A stretch of 64,000 nt of DNA from Mactra quadrangularis (Eukaryota; Mollusca; Bivalvia; Venerida; Mactridae). Numbering within the stretch: the first letter of the stretch is position 1; every line of letters begins with the position of its first letter. The stretch lies in NCBI GenBank assembly GCA_025267735.1, contig CM046296.1, positions 23,524,464 to 23,588,463 of the forward strand, given 5' to 3'. Below are positions 1 through 14,367 of the stretch, in pieces. The position numbers and the translations under genes were made by a program. The notes under the pieces were generated by a model, which saw only the letters and a program-made list of their open reading frames with translations, searched no databases and had not been told where the DNA came from.

Positions 1-780
1 ACATGAGGCTGGAAAGTTAACATATAGTAGATGTTAGGTTCTCACAGCTTAGAGTATAGCTTGAGTGAAACCTCAACATTCTACACCAGGTTTATATCTT
101 TAACCCCTGTATTCATTCCCACCTATCATGAATCTGGATTCCTCTTCTCGCCTTTATCTTGTCATGTACACGTTTCTAGATATTTTGTGGTGATGAGACC
201 CAAAGTTCATTTAGTATGGATTGTTAAAAAACTTGGCCTTAATTTTTGGTTTTGTTCACCGATAAAAATACACCTAGCAATGTTTTTATCCTAACTATTG
301 AAGATCACTTCTGCCATTTTTTTGTCCTAATGTATTTCTAACTTTTTTGCATGCATATTCATTGAAATGTGTGAGTCTGCTAATGTATTGGGGAAAGGTT
401 TGAGCTGTATGAAGATATTATGGCCATTATCTATGTACTGTTCAAGCTGTATATAAGAATATCTATTTATGATAATGTCTATTAGACTGATGCTACCGTA
501 AACTCGACTAATGGCTATGATAAAATTGTGTAAGAGTTAAACTAAAGTAGAGCTCAAATGACTCTGTAAGATCTTTGATGTATGGGTGCATGGTATTTGA
601 AAAAAAGCGTGAGTTTGTCTTTGGCATGATTTTTAATACCAATGGCAGTCGTTACTTTCATAAGTTAAGGATCAAATCATAAATATCATTCTAATATCCA
701 GATTCTTGATGTTAAATGTAACCTGTGTAAATTGTTGACAATTGTTAAAGCATGATATTTTATCATATATTTTCTACTAG
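1..780 (+). other. Intron of ZFR-like gene (partial)
   Basis: This stretch ends in a pyrimidine-rich 3' splice site (tttctactag, ending at 780) directly before the first recognisable ZFR-like exon, so it is read as the 3' part of an intron. I see no further exon in it. The short open frames here have no protein-like pattern. Confidence 0.7.
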
Positions 781-3616
<2,836 letters not shown>

Positions 3617-3753
3617 AAAACTAGAAATATTGATATTTGTATTGTTGGTTATAGAATGATACATGAACATTCTTGTGTAACTGAATTTCTAACATTTTAT
3701 GATGTTCATGTAGTAAAAATACTGACTACTGATTAATTATTATGGGAATTGTA

Positions 3754-3759
3754 AATAAA
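3754..3759 (+). promoter_or_regulatory. Poly(A) signal of ZFR-like gene
   Basis: AATAAA lies 138 bp after the stop codon and is followed within 30 bp by a GT-rich stretch (ggtgttgatttcattgtgtt), a normal metazoan cleavage context. Its use is inferred. Confidence 0.6.
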
Positions 3760-4562
3760 TGATTATATATGGTGTTGATTTCATTGTGTTCTTCATATAT
3801 GAACTTTCATTTTGTCTCATACTCAATGTAAAACTTCATTTTTGTCTCCATATTTAATCATGTTTCACAATACACACTCAACTGAAACATTGTTGCATTT
3901 TTTTGTTCATGTTTTTTGACATTAGAAATAATTTTTTGTGTATTCACATATTTTTGTATGATTTTTTTATGAAAGTTATTGCTTGGCTTTTGTTTCGACT
4001 TGTTAAATGATACATAGAACTGGTCTTTTGTTGTAACCATTAAGATATAATCTGAGCTCTGTTAATTAGATAAACATGTAAATTTATCACTTTATACTAA
4101 TGCATCCAGTGTTAACCTGGGCTTGAAGTTTAAGGTTCTCCTATTGCCCTTGACGGCTTATGATCGGGTATGGGCAACCTGTTAATGCTATAAAAGATAT
4201 TGTTTTGGCGAGTTAAAAATATGGCTGGCTGTCCATTTGAACAACATGGTTTAAAAATTAGTGTTGAGCCCTGTTTACACCATTCACTGGTGAATTGATG
4301 TAATATTTTAAACTGTCAATCTGTCATCCAGTAGGTTATATAAATACCAAGATAGATATGTTCTTCATTGATAATTGTTCCTTTTCTACATGGACGAATG
4401 TATTCAGGAATGATCCTGAAGTTGAGAATTTTTTGGAAGAAACCTTTTTCAAGCTACTGAAAACACAAAAATTCTCAAGTTTCAGGATTTTAGAATAAAT
4501 AAACTTGCGTTCATGCTTCTTCTTGTACATGTAGTACTGAAAATGCATGTGCGATATGACCT

Positions 4563-4602
4563 TTCTGTGTTGGTGTGCCGTAAAACCAAAACAAACAAAC
4601 AG
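4563..4602 (+). mobile_element. LINE 3'-terminal stub
   Basis: 'ttctgtgttggtgtgccg' followed by 'taaaaccaaaacaaacaaa' matches, with one base different, the 3' end of the LINE fragment at 52661-52694. Almost the whole element is missing, as expected from extreme 5' truncation on insertion. No target-site duplication was found. Confidence 0.65.
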
Positions 4603-6430
4603 AAACTGCCTTGGGTTTTAATCATAGTAAGGTGTTAATGTGTTTGGTGTACTTGCTACGTGCTTATCGCAGCTTGTAATTTAAATCATTGTTGTATTTA
4701 CTTATTGTTTAGTAGTTTAGGTTTTGTCTCTCAAGTCTTCTATGGCGTAACCATCATCATTAAGAAAATGCCTTCATATAATCATTACTCTACTGATGTA
4801 TGTGTTCTATGAACACAGTCTTTCTAACATCATGTTTTCACTTCCACAGTTATATTTACTTTCAATGTTTCACTCTGCATGTTTGTATTTCTCACACTGT
4901 ATATTCTTGCAGTTTAATTTCTGTATCATTTCACTTTCAATTAATTTCTGAATTTAATTTGTTCTTTCTATTTGTTTAGTTGGTAATACTTCCTTGAACA
5001 ATTATTGTAAGTTGTTCTTAATTCAATAGGTATAATATCTCTGTAGGTTTAATTTTAGTCAACTTTAAACTGGATGGATATCTGCATTTAAGGCTGTATC
5101 AAACTTGTACATAGAGCACTTTGCCGTAGTAAAAAACTGAAGATAAATTGATCTATTGCAGATTGGTGCATTGATCAATCAAAATGGCAAGTCAATAGTC
5201 AGATAGTGTGTGATGTTTATCATGGCTGAGTTGTTGAAAGTATAGTTTTCCATATTTGTATGAATTGAAATTTCAAGTCCATTTGTAGATGTTACATGTA
5301 TAATAATTGACAATTCAGATTTTGAGTTTTTTGTTTTTCATTATGATCATTAGTAGTTTTGTCAAGTTTCATATTGTATTAAAGAGTGAAAATAAAATAG
5401 ATGAATATACTTTATGATAACTGTAGTGGATACATACATCATACTGATCAAGGGAATAAATCATTTTTTGTATATTTTGTTTTGAATATTATATTGTGGT
5501 GAAAACAATAAAAGTTGATGTCATATAAAATATGTTTGTTCTTTTTATACTCACTGTACAGATTCTATCTGGAATTGAAATAGTTTGATTTTTACTGCGG
5601 TACAAACAAAATTTCACAGTCACAAGTGAAACGAGTGTACAAAGAACAATAGGATTTAATTTGTATTTGGTGCTTTTCAGCAATAATGTGTTACAAACTT
5701 TGTTTGCAACCCCTGTGGACAGACAGAAAAACCCAGAAATTTGATTTCAAAAATTAGCTCTATTGTTTAAACGGACAGGATGTTCAATCTCTCAGTTGGC
5801 TATAACAAGACTTATAAACCAGTGAAGCAACATGTGCATTATTAAGTTACTTATAGAAAGCATATTTTTATGCATTAGTTATATCGAAGTGTAATATTTT
5901 TATTACTTTGCGTGAACACATACTGAATTATATGTAAACACAAAGTGGACATCACTCCGATAAATACAATATTAGTTGGGGTTGGTACTGTCTCTAAAAA
6001 AAAATACATGAAATTGGGCCTAGTATTTTTAAGTGCTCGAATAGTGCACAAGGCAGAACTCTAAAAATATAAAATAACAATGGGTACTTGAATGTGACAA
6101 AAAGTGTTTGAATGTTTATAAAAAGTATTTTTCATACTTAAAAATATTTTAAAGCTGTATCACAGTGTCTTAGACTTATTTTTTCCCATGAAAGATCGAT
6201 TCCAAAATTAAAAGTTCAATAAGAGCCATTTTTTACGATTTATCTGACAGAAATGTGCTTTGTTGACTTGCAAGCCCCCGGCTGCTGTTAAGAATTCTTA
6301 AAACATGTTGACATAATGTATGAAATGCTTATAAAAATATAAAAATACATATTTTATCAATATATTTTTAATATTCATATGACTATGCGAGTACAATAGT
6401 ATATGTTAATGTCATCTTGGGTTTTATCAA

Positions 6431-9400
6431 TTAAGATTCACACAGTAATTCAGATTCGTCTTCCCCACCTGGACAGTCGATAAAGTCATTTGGTATTGTT
6501 GGAAGGGCACCAACAGTCTCACAGAGTTCATGTGACTCCAGACATAGAGTGGTACCTGGACATAAAAACTGAGTTGGCTCGCAAGTACACCCTTGAGTTG
6601 TTGCAGCTGAAATGAGAATCAAATAAGGAAATATATATATTTTTTAAATTTCCTAAAGTACTACATTTTGCTCATTCATTCATTTATATTTACATGTTGT
6701 GAAGAGAATTCAGCATTTATTTTTCCTTAATATCTTAAGCGCAGTTGGTAGCACACCTGGATTTCGAACCTAGTTTCCCGGAGATGGTACGGGTTCGAAT
6801 CCCACCTGGGGAGGTTATACCCTTCCATGAAATTTGACAATTAAGTCAATTATCCTCCATTAATATGGTATGGAGAAGTTTTGGACATTGTGAAAGCTTC
6901 GGTGAGTACTGGTTATAGACAAGGGTCCAGGAAAGCTTGGTATAATAACCTAAAAATTGTGTTTGAATAGGCGTTAAACCTACTATTCTCTGGTCAATTA
7001 CATTATAAGTATTTCATTGTCCTGTCTTTGCTTGTTGTATACTATATGTCTGTTTGAAAGTATAACATATATTATGAAACACCCTGTATAAACTGTTAAG
7101 TATCCTACAGTTGCTTGTCAACAGAATTTGATGTAAAAATGTCACCTTCACTAGAACTCAAAATTGTAAAAAATGCATTTCGAAACCAGTAGTGCTCTGA
7201 CGATGTATATTTCACATTCCAGTGCTGATTTTTCACCATTTCTTTAAAACAGCAGCATTTGTGATGTAATAGTCACATGGTATTTCCACTATGGTTTTGT
7301 TCTTATTCACTACGGGAGATGTATTTGTGAACAAATACCAATGTATATAATAACTTACGACATCCTAGTTCGTCGTCACCAAAAGGACAATCGTTCACTT
7401 GATCACAGATATTTTCCATACGTACACACGTTTTATGGTCATCACATTTATAGTATCCTGGTCCACAAGTACATGTTGCTATTGTAAATAACATACAATA
7501 ATGATTAATGGGTAAATTTAAAACAGTTGTACACGTTTAAAATTACATGGTCTTTTTTTGCAGAACTTTACTGCGCATGTAAGTAATATTTGAAATACAA
7601 AAAATGAATATAACTGTAGAAATATTGTCGTAAGCATATCGTTTTAAAGAATCATCACGGTGTACGTTTTTTATGAGTTGTATTGAACACTATCAATGTT
7701 TTCAATGTAAAATATATCATTTATTATCAAAACTTACGACAAGAGCTCTCGTCATCACCATATCGACATTGCTTGTGACCATCACACACTTGTGTCAAGG
7801 GTATACATAGATTTTCTTCCATACAACGATAGTAACCTTGAGGACAGAAACATCCATGAGCTGAAAAATATCAAAACTATATAAAGTTACATACCCACCG
7901 AGCTAGCTCAGTTGATAGCACCCAAGTCTACTGATTGAGGTGTCGTGGCTTGATCCCCAGGTGGACCATACTTTCATGGAGTTGGTCATGAAATTATTTT
8001 TAAGGTAATTTCTCCATTCTACCACTGATTCTCTATCATGTAGGACAGTTAGCAGTCACTGACGGAGGTATGGGATACAACATAGTAAATGGTTAAAAGC
8101 TTAATCTAGAGACTAAATCCAGACTAAATGCGAAATAGATTTAGAAGGCCACTCTCCCTGCTATCATTGATTCTAAATCATATAGAGCGGTTGCCAGTCA
8201 CTGATGGAACTATGCGCCTATGGTAACTAGTTAACAGATAAATCCAGAGATTTAGTCCTTCCAAAAACGATGAGTCGGTTAACCGTCCGCCGTGATATGA
8301 CCTATACAATGCACCAAAAAAGCAACCAGTTATGTATAGGCATTATATACAGAATTTACCATTACATATTCAAGATGCCATGAAGTCACACGTTCATTGA
8401 CTTCACGGCTATTACATCTGCCCATTGTGTTACACGCTTTATCAAATCACCTGGTGGTTGGGCTCGAAAAAATACTTTTCTTAACTCTGCATAAATATAT
8501 GAAAAAATGCATATTTTTCAGTCTAAGAAAAAATCACTATTATCTTTACAGATATTGTCTTTTCTACAATAACACGCAATTTAACAAGGGCACTATGCAT
8601 AAATAATATGTGCACAGGATTCAGAGTTAACAAATACAACTCACATGTATTTAAACTTTGAACAAGTTCCGACTAACAGATTATACAGCCCTGTGTTCAG
8701 TACCTACTGCTAGCTAACGTTATGTATACGGGAGAACTCAACACATAGGCAACTCAACCCGTGCAATACTCAACACAAAGTTGGGACTACTCAATCCGTT
8801 AGTAGGAGATTGAGTTGTCTCGGGTTGAGTTGTCTATGGGTTGAGTTGTTCCGACACTGCAGTTATTTATGCGTTAATTGAGTGTTTGCTCACATTCTGA
8901 AAATCACGTGATTATATGCCTTTATGTCACGTGACTTATGTCTGTAAAATAAATGATTTATGATGAAACTTACGACAAGATCTCTCGTCATCACCATCGT
9001 AACAATCAGGTTTTCCATTGCATGGTATACCACAACTTCTTCTGTCAGAACACATGTACTCGGTGGCATTACATACCGGAAGGTCTGTCAAATAAAACAT
9101 AGATACAATACGCACTATAAATTCGGAGACTTTTTCACATAGTAAGCCTACAGAATAGCTTCCTACCCCGTATGCCACGGTATAGATACTTCTAGTGTAT
9201 TTTTGTGGCTTTTATTGTATATTTCTTGCTACATATAGGTCAGTTAGTCTTAAAATAATAAGAATTATTTTTTTGACACAATTACAGACACTGAGTGGTA
9301 TTTTGAATTTATAGAAAAAAATAAACTAAATCTGTGAACTAGGACCTTTAATTACAAAAATACACTTACTGCAATTAGCCTCATCCACACCATTTGTACA

Positions 9401-11527
9401 ATCTTCAACTCCATCACAGACACTCTCTACATGGACACATTCACTACGTACACCATCCATATTTGGTCTGTCACATACAAACATTCCAATACATGCATCT
9501 AAAAGTTAGTACAAATGTGATTATATTGTCAAAGTCATGTCATGGTGCATTTTATTTGAAATTTCACGTTAGGGGAAGTCTGGCTATGTTTGGTTTGATG
9601 TTTTTTTTTTCAACTATGTTTTTTGTCATATGATTCTTGCGATTGGCCGACCTATTTAGTTTCCCTGGAGAGGCTGAGAGATATCATTCTCGTACAATGT
9701 ACCAACAGGTTATCAAGATCCTCAATCTAACTAGCTAGATGGAGAATCTTGATAGCCTGTGGTTATATAAACCCAATTAAGCGGTAAAACCTTATATTAA
9801 TTACAAAAGTTTAACAAGTATAGTGCGTAAATATTGACCCCGACCTGACCTTTCACATTTGCATCTAATAATTATCTACACATATCTAGACGAAAGTCAG
9901 TACCACGCCTTTTCTACACTTCGGCAGCGATCGTAGAATTATCTAGTATGTATATGTGTTAAATTTCAACACATAATCCTCACGGCCACGGTGTAATCGA
10001 GCATTAATACTACATTCGTATTCAATGTAATGAATATTCTTGCATAAAAGTCAGGTCGGGGTCAACATTTACGCACAACTAAGCATTAAGCACTCACCTT
10101 TGCCAGTGTCTGACAACTGCCAAACCTGGTTTAACGGTAGTTAAAGCTTAAAGCAAGGTTTTTGAAGTCTACTTCTAATGTCGCTATTCAGTCGACTATT
10201 GACATTAACTCCCCTTATCATCAAGTCACACACCAACTGTTAACATACGGCGCAGATTGCAGCCACAACATACAGTGCATGACCCTAACAGGTACCCAAT
10301 AACACCTGGGTGGAGTGAAGCTATCGCAGGTAAATTTCTTGCTCAAGGAAATTAGCAGTGCCCTAGTGGGATTCAAAACCCAGAACCTCTCGATCCCTAT
10401 GCACGCGTCCCACCACTGGACTACTGTTCCTACTATGGTAGGAGTAATGATGGTTGTATTCTATAATACCATTGTTATCTCAGTCAATGAACTCACCATT
10501 GTTCATAACCAATATACAGTACCCACCAAAAGTTTGGAGACATTTTCACTTTGTAAGCCTACTACATTTTTTATCTAAAATTTGCTTTATTTTTGATAAT
10601 CATCAGTATTATAACTGAAACTAAAAAACTAGCATAAAAGCTAAGTTATGAAAAATAATTACAGTACACATGGTTTTGAAGGCTCCAGAAAATCAGATGC
10701 TGAATCTTATAAATGTGTTGCATTTAAAAAATTAGTTTTTATTTTATCACAAACCATACATAAATATGTTGAAAATAATGATTTTATAAAAGCAATCATC
10801 AAAATTTAAAAATTGTTGTAAATTTCTTTTGTCTCCAAACTGTTGGTGGGTTCTGTACAATATTTGCTCAGTTACAGTCGTACTTAATTTGGTGACTCAG
10901 TAGTCGTTTTGTTTTTCGATAGAGCGGGCGTGGACCAGCGGTTATGACGTTGGACTGGTAATCTTTGGATAGCCAGCTCCCTGTCGGTTTCAAATCCCAT
11001 CCAAAACCTACCTCATTGTTTCCTTAAACAAGAAACTGTATCCTACTAGCTCAGTACTGGGAGACCAGGAAGCGGACTTGAAAGTGATTAATGTAAAATA
11101 TAAGAACTTATTTCACAAATGAGCTAAAATGAATTAGTATAAACTAAACTTACTTGTCGGTATGGACAGGAAATTCGTTGTATATTTGTTCTTAGTAATT
11201 TTATTGAGTTGACGTTTTATTAAGTTAAATGATGCCGTTGTACAATCACATATATTTCTATTAAGACATGTACAGTTTATACATGAGTAGAAGATTTAAG
11301 TTATCTTTGAATCATTGACAAATAGCAAATGTTTGATGCTTTAAATTATTAGTTGATATCAGACATAGCTTTTAATACTAACCTACTCTACCGACACTCA
11401 AATGCTCTCGTTTAAGAGGAGGTCCATTTTTGTCGTGTCCCCTCTTTTGTTGATTATACTGAGGGCGATTTGCACCTGACACTGCAGCAATGACCAATAA
11501 TACCACGAAAAATGTAATGCAATTCAT
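6431..11527 (-). CDS. Secreted protein with five LDL-receptor class A modules
   Basis: Six coding exons: 11527-11383, 9498-9370, 9084-8974, 7860-7738, 7478-7359 and 6606-6431 (stop TAA at 6433-6431). Together they are 804 nt, 267 residues. All introns are phase 1 with GT-AG borders. Residues 1-18 (MNCITFFVVLLVIAAVSG) are a signal peptide. Residues 19-48 are a polar linker with two KR dibasic sites. Each later exon is one LDLa module with the acidic calcium cage, for example CDGVEDCTNGVDEANC and CYDGDDERSC. The last three modules start with an extra cysteine in a CxC pair. The last also has an insert between cysteines 4 and 5. No transmembrane segment, EGF or other domain is present, so it should be extracellular and may bind ligands or lipids. 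LDLa-only secreted proteins occur in mollusc immune and haemolymph settings, but the role here is unknown. The ATG directly follows an acceptor-like 'ttattttag', so the 5' UTR probably lies in an upstream exon. Confidence 0.85.
6736..6980 (+). repeat. tRNA-derived SINE, family A
   Basis: It begins with a box A (gcgcagttggtagcac) and a box B (gggttcgaatcccacc). The family body follows: 'gaggttatacccttccatga', 'gtgagtactggttatagaca', 'agggtccaggaaagcttgg' and 'ggcgttaaacc'. It lies inside the last intron of the LDLa gene, in the opposite orientation. Confidence 0.85.
7893..8335 (+). repeat. tRNA-derived SINE, family B, with duplicated tail
   Basis: The head 'gagctagctcagttgatagcac' is a box A and 'ggcttgatccccaggtgg' is a worn box B. 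The body has 'tatcatgtaggacagttagc' and 'agtcactgacggaggtatg'. A second, diverged copy of that body section follows at about 8145-8260, so the tail is tandemly duplicated or two copies are fused. It sits in an LDLa-gene intron. Confidence 0.8.
8730..8858. repeat. Foldback element with caactcaaccc arms
   Basis: The left part carries 'gaactcaacacataggcaac' and the right part 'gggttgagttgtctatgg' plus 'gggttgagttgttcc'. The two sides are imperfect inverted repeats built from the word CAACTCAACCC. No similar copy elsewhere in the window. Confidence 0.6.
9684..9765. mobile_element. Short foldback element (ctcgtaccca type), worn copy
   Basis: 'ttctcgtac', 'aggttatcaagatc' and then 'gagaatcttgatagcctgtgg' form an inverted pair. 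The layout matches the copies at 12752, 21967 and 35510. The right end has decayed. Confidence 0.6.
10245..10434 (-). repeat. tRNA-derived SINE, family D, reverse copy
   Basis: On the minus strand it reads 'ccagtggtgggacgcgtgc', 'gggatcgagaggttctggg', 'tttccttgagcaagaaattt' and 'cacccaggtgttattgggtacc'. It matches the plus-strand copy at 20625. The tRNA boxes are recognisable but worn. Confidence 0.75.
10517..10855. mobile_element. Tc1/mariner-like MITE, 339 bp
   Basis: The terminal inverted repeats are 'cagtacccaccaaaagttt' at the left and the reverse of 'aaactgttggtgggttctg' at the right, continuing into 'ggagac'. It is flanked by TA on both sides (10515-10516, 10856-10857). There is no coding capacity, so it is a non-autonomous deletion derivative. 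It lies in intron 1 of the LDLa gene. Confidence 0.8.
10923..11150 (+). repeat. tRNA-derived SINE, family C
   Basis: It starts 'agcgggcgtggaccagcggt' and 'tatgacgttggactggtaat', a leucine/serine-tRNA-like head with a long anticodon arm, then 'ggtttcaaatccc' as box B. The body 'ctcagtactgggagaccagg' and tail 'gagctaaaatgaattagtat' match the copies at 15634 and 37012. Confidence 0.82.
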
Positions 11528-13077
11528 CTAAAATAAGAAATAGTAAATATGTTTGTTAGTGATGGCTTTACAAGGTCTATAGTCATTTGATCTACAACAG
11601 TTACTTATTAGGTAAACGAGAACATGCTTTTCGCCGATTTCTGTTTTTAACGGCATAAATAATTAAATGACATTGCGTAGCACATAAAGTAACAAATACC
11701 TCCCAAAAAATACCAGATGATCCATAGATCGACTGCTTAAATCCTTTGCACAGAAGTTGAATTGAACGGTAAACCATGTCATTTGAAAGAATAATTTGTG
11801 TAGATGATTCAGAATAGCGCAATTCCATTATATTATATGTACAACTTGAATATTTTCTAATATAAATAACGTGTAGCGCGTTAAATATAAACAAAAATAT
11901 TTTGAAATCAAAATTTTACTCTATTCGTATTCACCAAGTTTCATGATGAATCCTAGTCTGCTGGCACGGCTCATATCCAGCAAAGCAAATACCTAATGTT
12001 GGTCTCCTGTGTGGAAAATTATCACTGCTATAAGTCGAAATCTATTTTGAATCAATTGTAATTGTTTTAAAAGCAAGTAAAAGCAAACAAATGATCATAC
12101 CATAGTTTTTGTCTTCGAGTCCGTACCCAATTTTCAAGATCTTCACACTATGTTTGTATGAAATTGGCTCATTGATTTGAGTTTTACGTATTTTACTAAT
12201 TAAAAGGAAGTATTTGCAATAAATATTTTACGAAAAAAGCAATAAAAACAGCTGTAGGCAACATTTTAAAAACTTTAATTTGAAACTATTTGAAAATCAA
12301 TAATTAAGTTGATCACTTAATTAAAAGTTAATTAACAAATCTTACGTTAATTATATACATCTTTACTTAAGACTCATGTATGGACAACCAAGGGGTATTG
12401 ATATACAGTGCCATCCAAAATTACCTTTACACTTTTATAAAAGCTGGGTTTTCATTAACACAATTAAATCTTATTTTAGATGTATTTTTGCATTGGTAAA
12501 GTTAAAATTGATTGGTACATTTGAAAGAAAAGCAATGCTTCTTTATACCACTGCAATTGTTATATGTGTAAAAGCTTGGTTTTATTTAAAAAATCAATGT
12601 GGTCAATATAGCAGAACTTTGCTGCATAATAAATTATATAATTCATGTTTAATGTTATGCTTCACTATAAGCTCTGAGACATAGACGCATAAGCCCTATA
12701 GTAGCACCAAGAAATTCCAATCGTTCTATGTAGTGTCCAGTTATATCGACCTAATTCTCGTACCCAGATGCTATCAAGAGTTTCGATCTTACTTTTTAGG
12801 AACTCTTGATAACCTCTGGGTACGAGAATATAGCGACCCGAGAGTCATTCCTTTTTAACAACTTATGTTGACAAAATGTACTATAGCTTTATGTAGAGGT
12901 TGCATCTAAAATATGCAGCTTACTTCATAAATATTTGTTAAAATTGTTCCACCGTATTGGTACTTATATGTGTTTCTTTTTAAAAAAAGAAAGTCCCTGA
13001 TTTGTTTGTTTCATTTTAAATTGATAACTTTATGTTGTATATGTAAACATTGCGTTTGTAAACATAGCTGGTTACGT
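11528..13077. other. 5' flank of LDLa gene, intergenic
   Basis: It must contain the promoter and probable 5' UTR exon of the LDLa gene, but no TATA box or donor stands out. At 12404 'cagtgccatccaaaattacc', preceded by TA, looks like one end of a Tc1-like element whose partner end I could not find. The rest is AT-rich with one foldback element at 12752. Confidence 0.5.
12752..12828. mobile_element. Short foldback element (ctcgtaccca type), 77 bp
   Basis: Left arm 'ttctcgtacccagatgct' and right arm 'aacctctgggtacgagaa' are near-perfect inverted repeats around a short loop. Flanks tatatcgacc (12742-12751) and tatagcgacc (12829-12838) differ at one base and look like a target-site duplication. 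Confidence 0.78.
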
Positions 13078-13378
13078 CCCAGATAGCAGACTTTGTTGCC
13101 AATAGTGTTGGACCAACGACGGGTGTACGTTGAATTATAATCTTAGTTGACCCACCGTTGCGCTTCAACGTAAACTTGTCATTTGGCCAACGATGGGCCA
13201 TCATACACGCACACAAAGACGCTAGTAAACTCTCGTTTGGCCTACGATGAGCCAACGGTCGGGCCAATAAGAAGCCAATGAGCGAAGTGAGGTTTGCCCA
13301 GCGTTGGCTTCACTCGTTGGGCCAAAGATGAAATATGCGTTGGGCCATCGTTGGGCCATCACCTTTCTGCTATCTGGG
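13078..13378. mobile_element. Palindromic element with cccagatagca ends
   Basis: It starts 'cccagatagcag' and ends 'ctgctatctggg', an exact terminal inverted repeat. The inside is made of degenerate repeats of 'ttgggccaacgatgggcc' in both orientations. It has no coding content. Confidence 0.75.
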
Positions 13379-13779
13379 GTTTATCCCTCATATTTAGGCA
13401 AAATATACATTACAACAGTTGAATAGTTAAGTAGTTTAAATGTATTTTATTGCCACATCAACACATCATACAATTTACATCTTACATACGTACTATTCAT
13501 AATAAAGGTGGGATGTCAAATGACTGTGTTTAAATCAGTAAAATAATGAATGCGAGTCATCATATTTATATATTGAATTGACAAGTCCATTATCAAAAGT
13601 ACGTATATACCCATGATCTCAAGTACGTTCTATACAAGTTATATTAAAAATATATGTAAGAGACTAAGGGAGGTAATTATTTATAGAAATAATCATTAAC
13701 TGTTACAGAGTTGTTAACCTTGTTATGTTAAGATTAAACATGTAACCGTATACTTACAGACTTTTCTTTCTTATTTCAG

Positions 13780-13869
13780 ACATGGAATCATCAATGTTGT
13801 AATGAAAGCTCATCCAGTACCAGGACAGACCAGTAGTCACACTTTATCATTTAGACCACTCATAGAATG
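13780..13869 (+). CDS. Internal coding exon of an unrecognised gene
   Basis: A 90-nt block is bounded by a strong acceptor (cttttctttcttatttcag, ending 13779) and a consensus donor (gtaagtatg from 13870). Only the phase-2 frame is open. It encodes HGIINVVMKAHPVPGQ, then TSSHTLSFRPLIE and a split codon TG. The other two frames have stops. The exon is phase 2 on both sides, so it can be skipped without a frameshift. I do not recognise the protein. No neighbouring exon could be found with certainty. A link to the three candidate first exons downstream (also phase-2 donors) is possible but unproven, since their order is wrong for a simple splice. Confidence 0.5.
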
Positions 13870-13894
13870 GTAAGTATGAAAAATACTCAGAACT

Positions 13895-14367
13895 ACGAAA
13901 GACCGGTAGGGCCATTTAAAGTTCACGAATTCCCGATTTCATCTTCATGAATTCACATTTACAACATACGGAATTCACGAATTTACGATTTCAACTTCAC
14001 GAATTCACGATTTCAACTTCACGAATTCACGATTTCAACATCATGAATTCACGATTTCAACTTCACGAAGTCAACTTCAGGAATTCAACTTCACGAAGTC
14101 AACTTCAGGAATTCAACTTCACGAATTCACGATTTCTACTTCACGATTTCACGATTTCAACTTCACAAATTCTCGATTTCAACTTCATGAATTCACGATT
14201 TCAACTTCGTGAATTCATGAAGTTGAAATCGTGAATTCATTAAGCTGAAATCGTGAATTCGTGAATTCCGTATGTTGAAAACGTGAATTCACGAAGTTAA
14301 AAATGTGAATTCTTAAAGATGAAGCCGGGAAATCATGAAGTTGAAATGGCACTACCGGTCTTTAGTA
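13895..14367. mobile_element. Palindromic MITE built of gaattcacgatttcaactt units
   Basis: Both ends share 'aaagaccggtag' as inverted termini. The left half is tandem copies of a 22-bp word, gaattcacgatttcaacttc with variations. The right half holds the reverse complement. A perfect 7-bp direct repeat (cagaact) sits at 13888-13894 and 14368-14374 and is a likely target-site duplication. It lies 25 bp after the donor of the 13780 exon. Confidence 0.78.

Larger units (their letters stand above)
3617..6430. other. ZFR 3' UTR and intergenic spacer
   Basis: After the poly(A) signal this AT-rich stretch separates the plus-strand ZFR-like gene from the minus-strand LDLa gene, so the two genes converge. 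The only recognisable item is a short LINE 3' end at 4563-4602. The distal part, below 6431, should hold the 3' UTR of the LDLa gene. I could not pick a convincing poly(A) signal there. Confidence 0.6.

Noticed and set aside
11941..11997. Short frame MMNPSLLARLISSKANT as a first exon
   Set aside because: A stop codon follows without a donor site.
12404..12690. Tc1-like element starting 'cagtgccatccaaaatt'
   Set aside because: Only one end is visible and the matching inverted end was not found.
13947..14234. 95-codon open frame
   Set aside because: It is a translation of the gaattcacgatttcaactt repeats; the peptide is only cycles of the same word.
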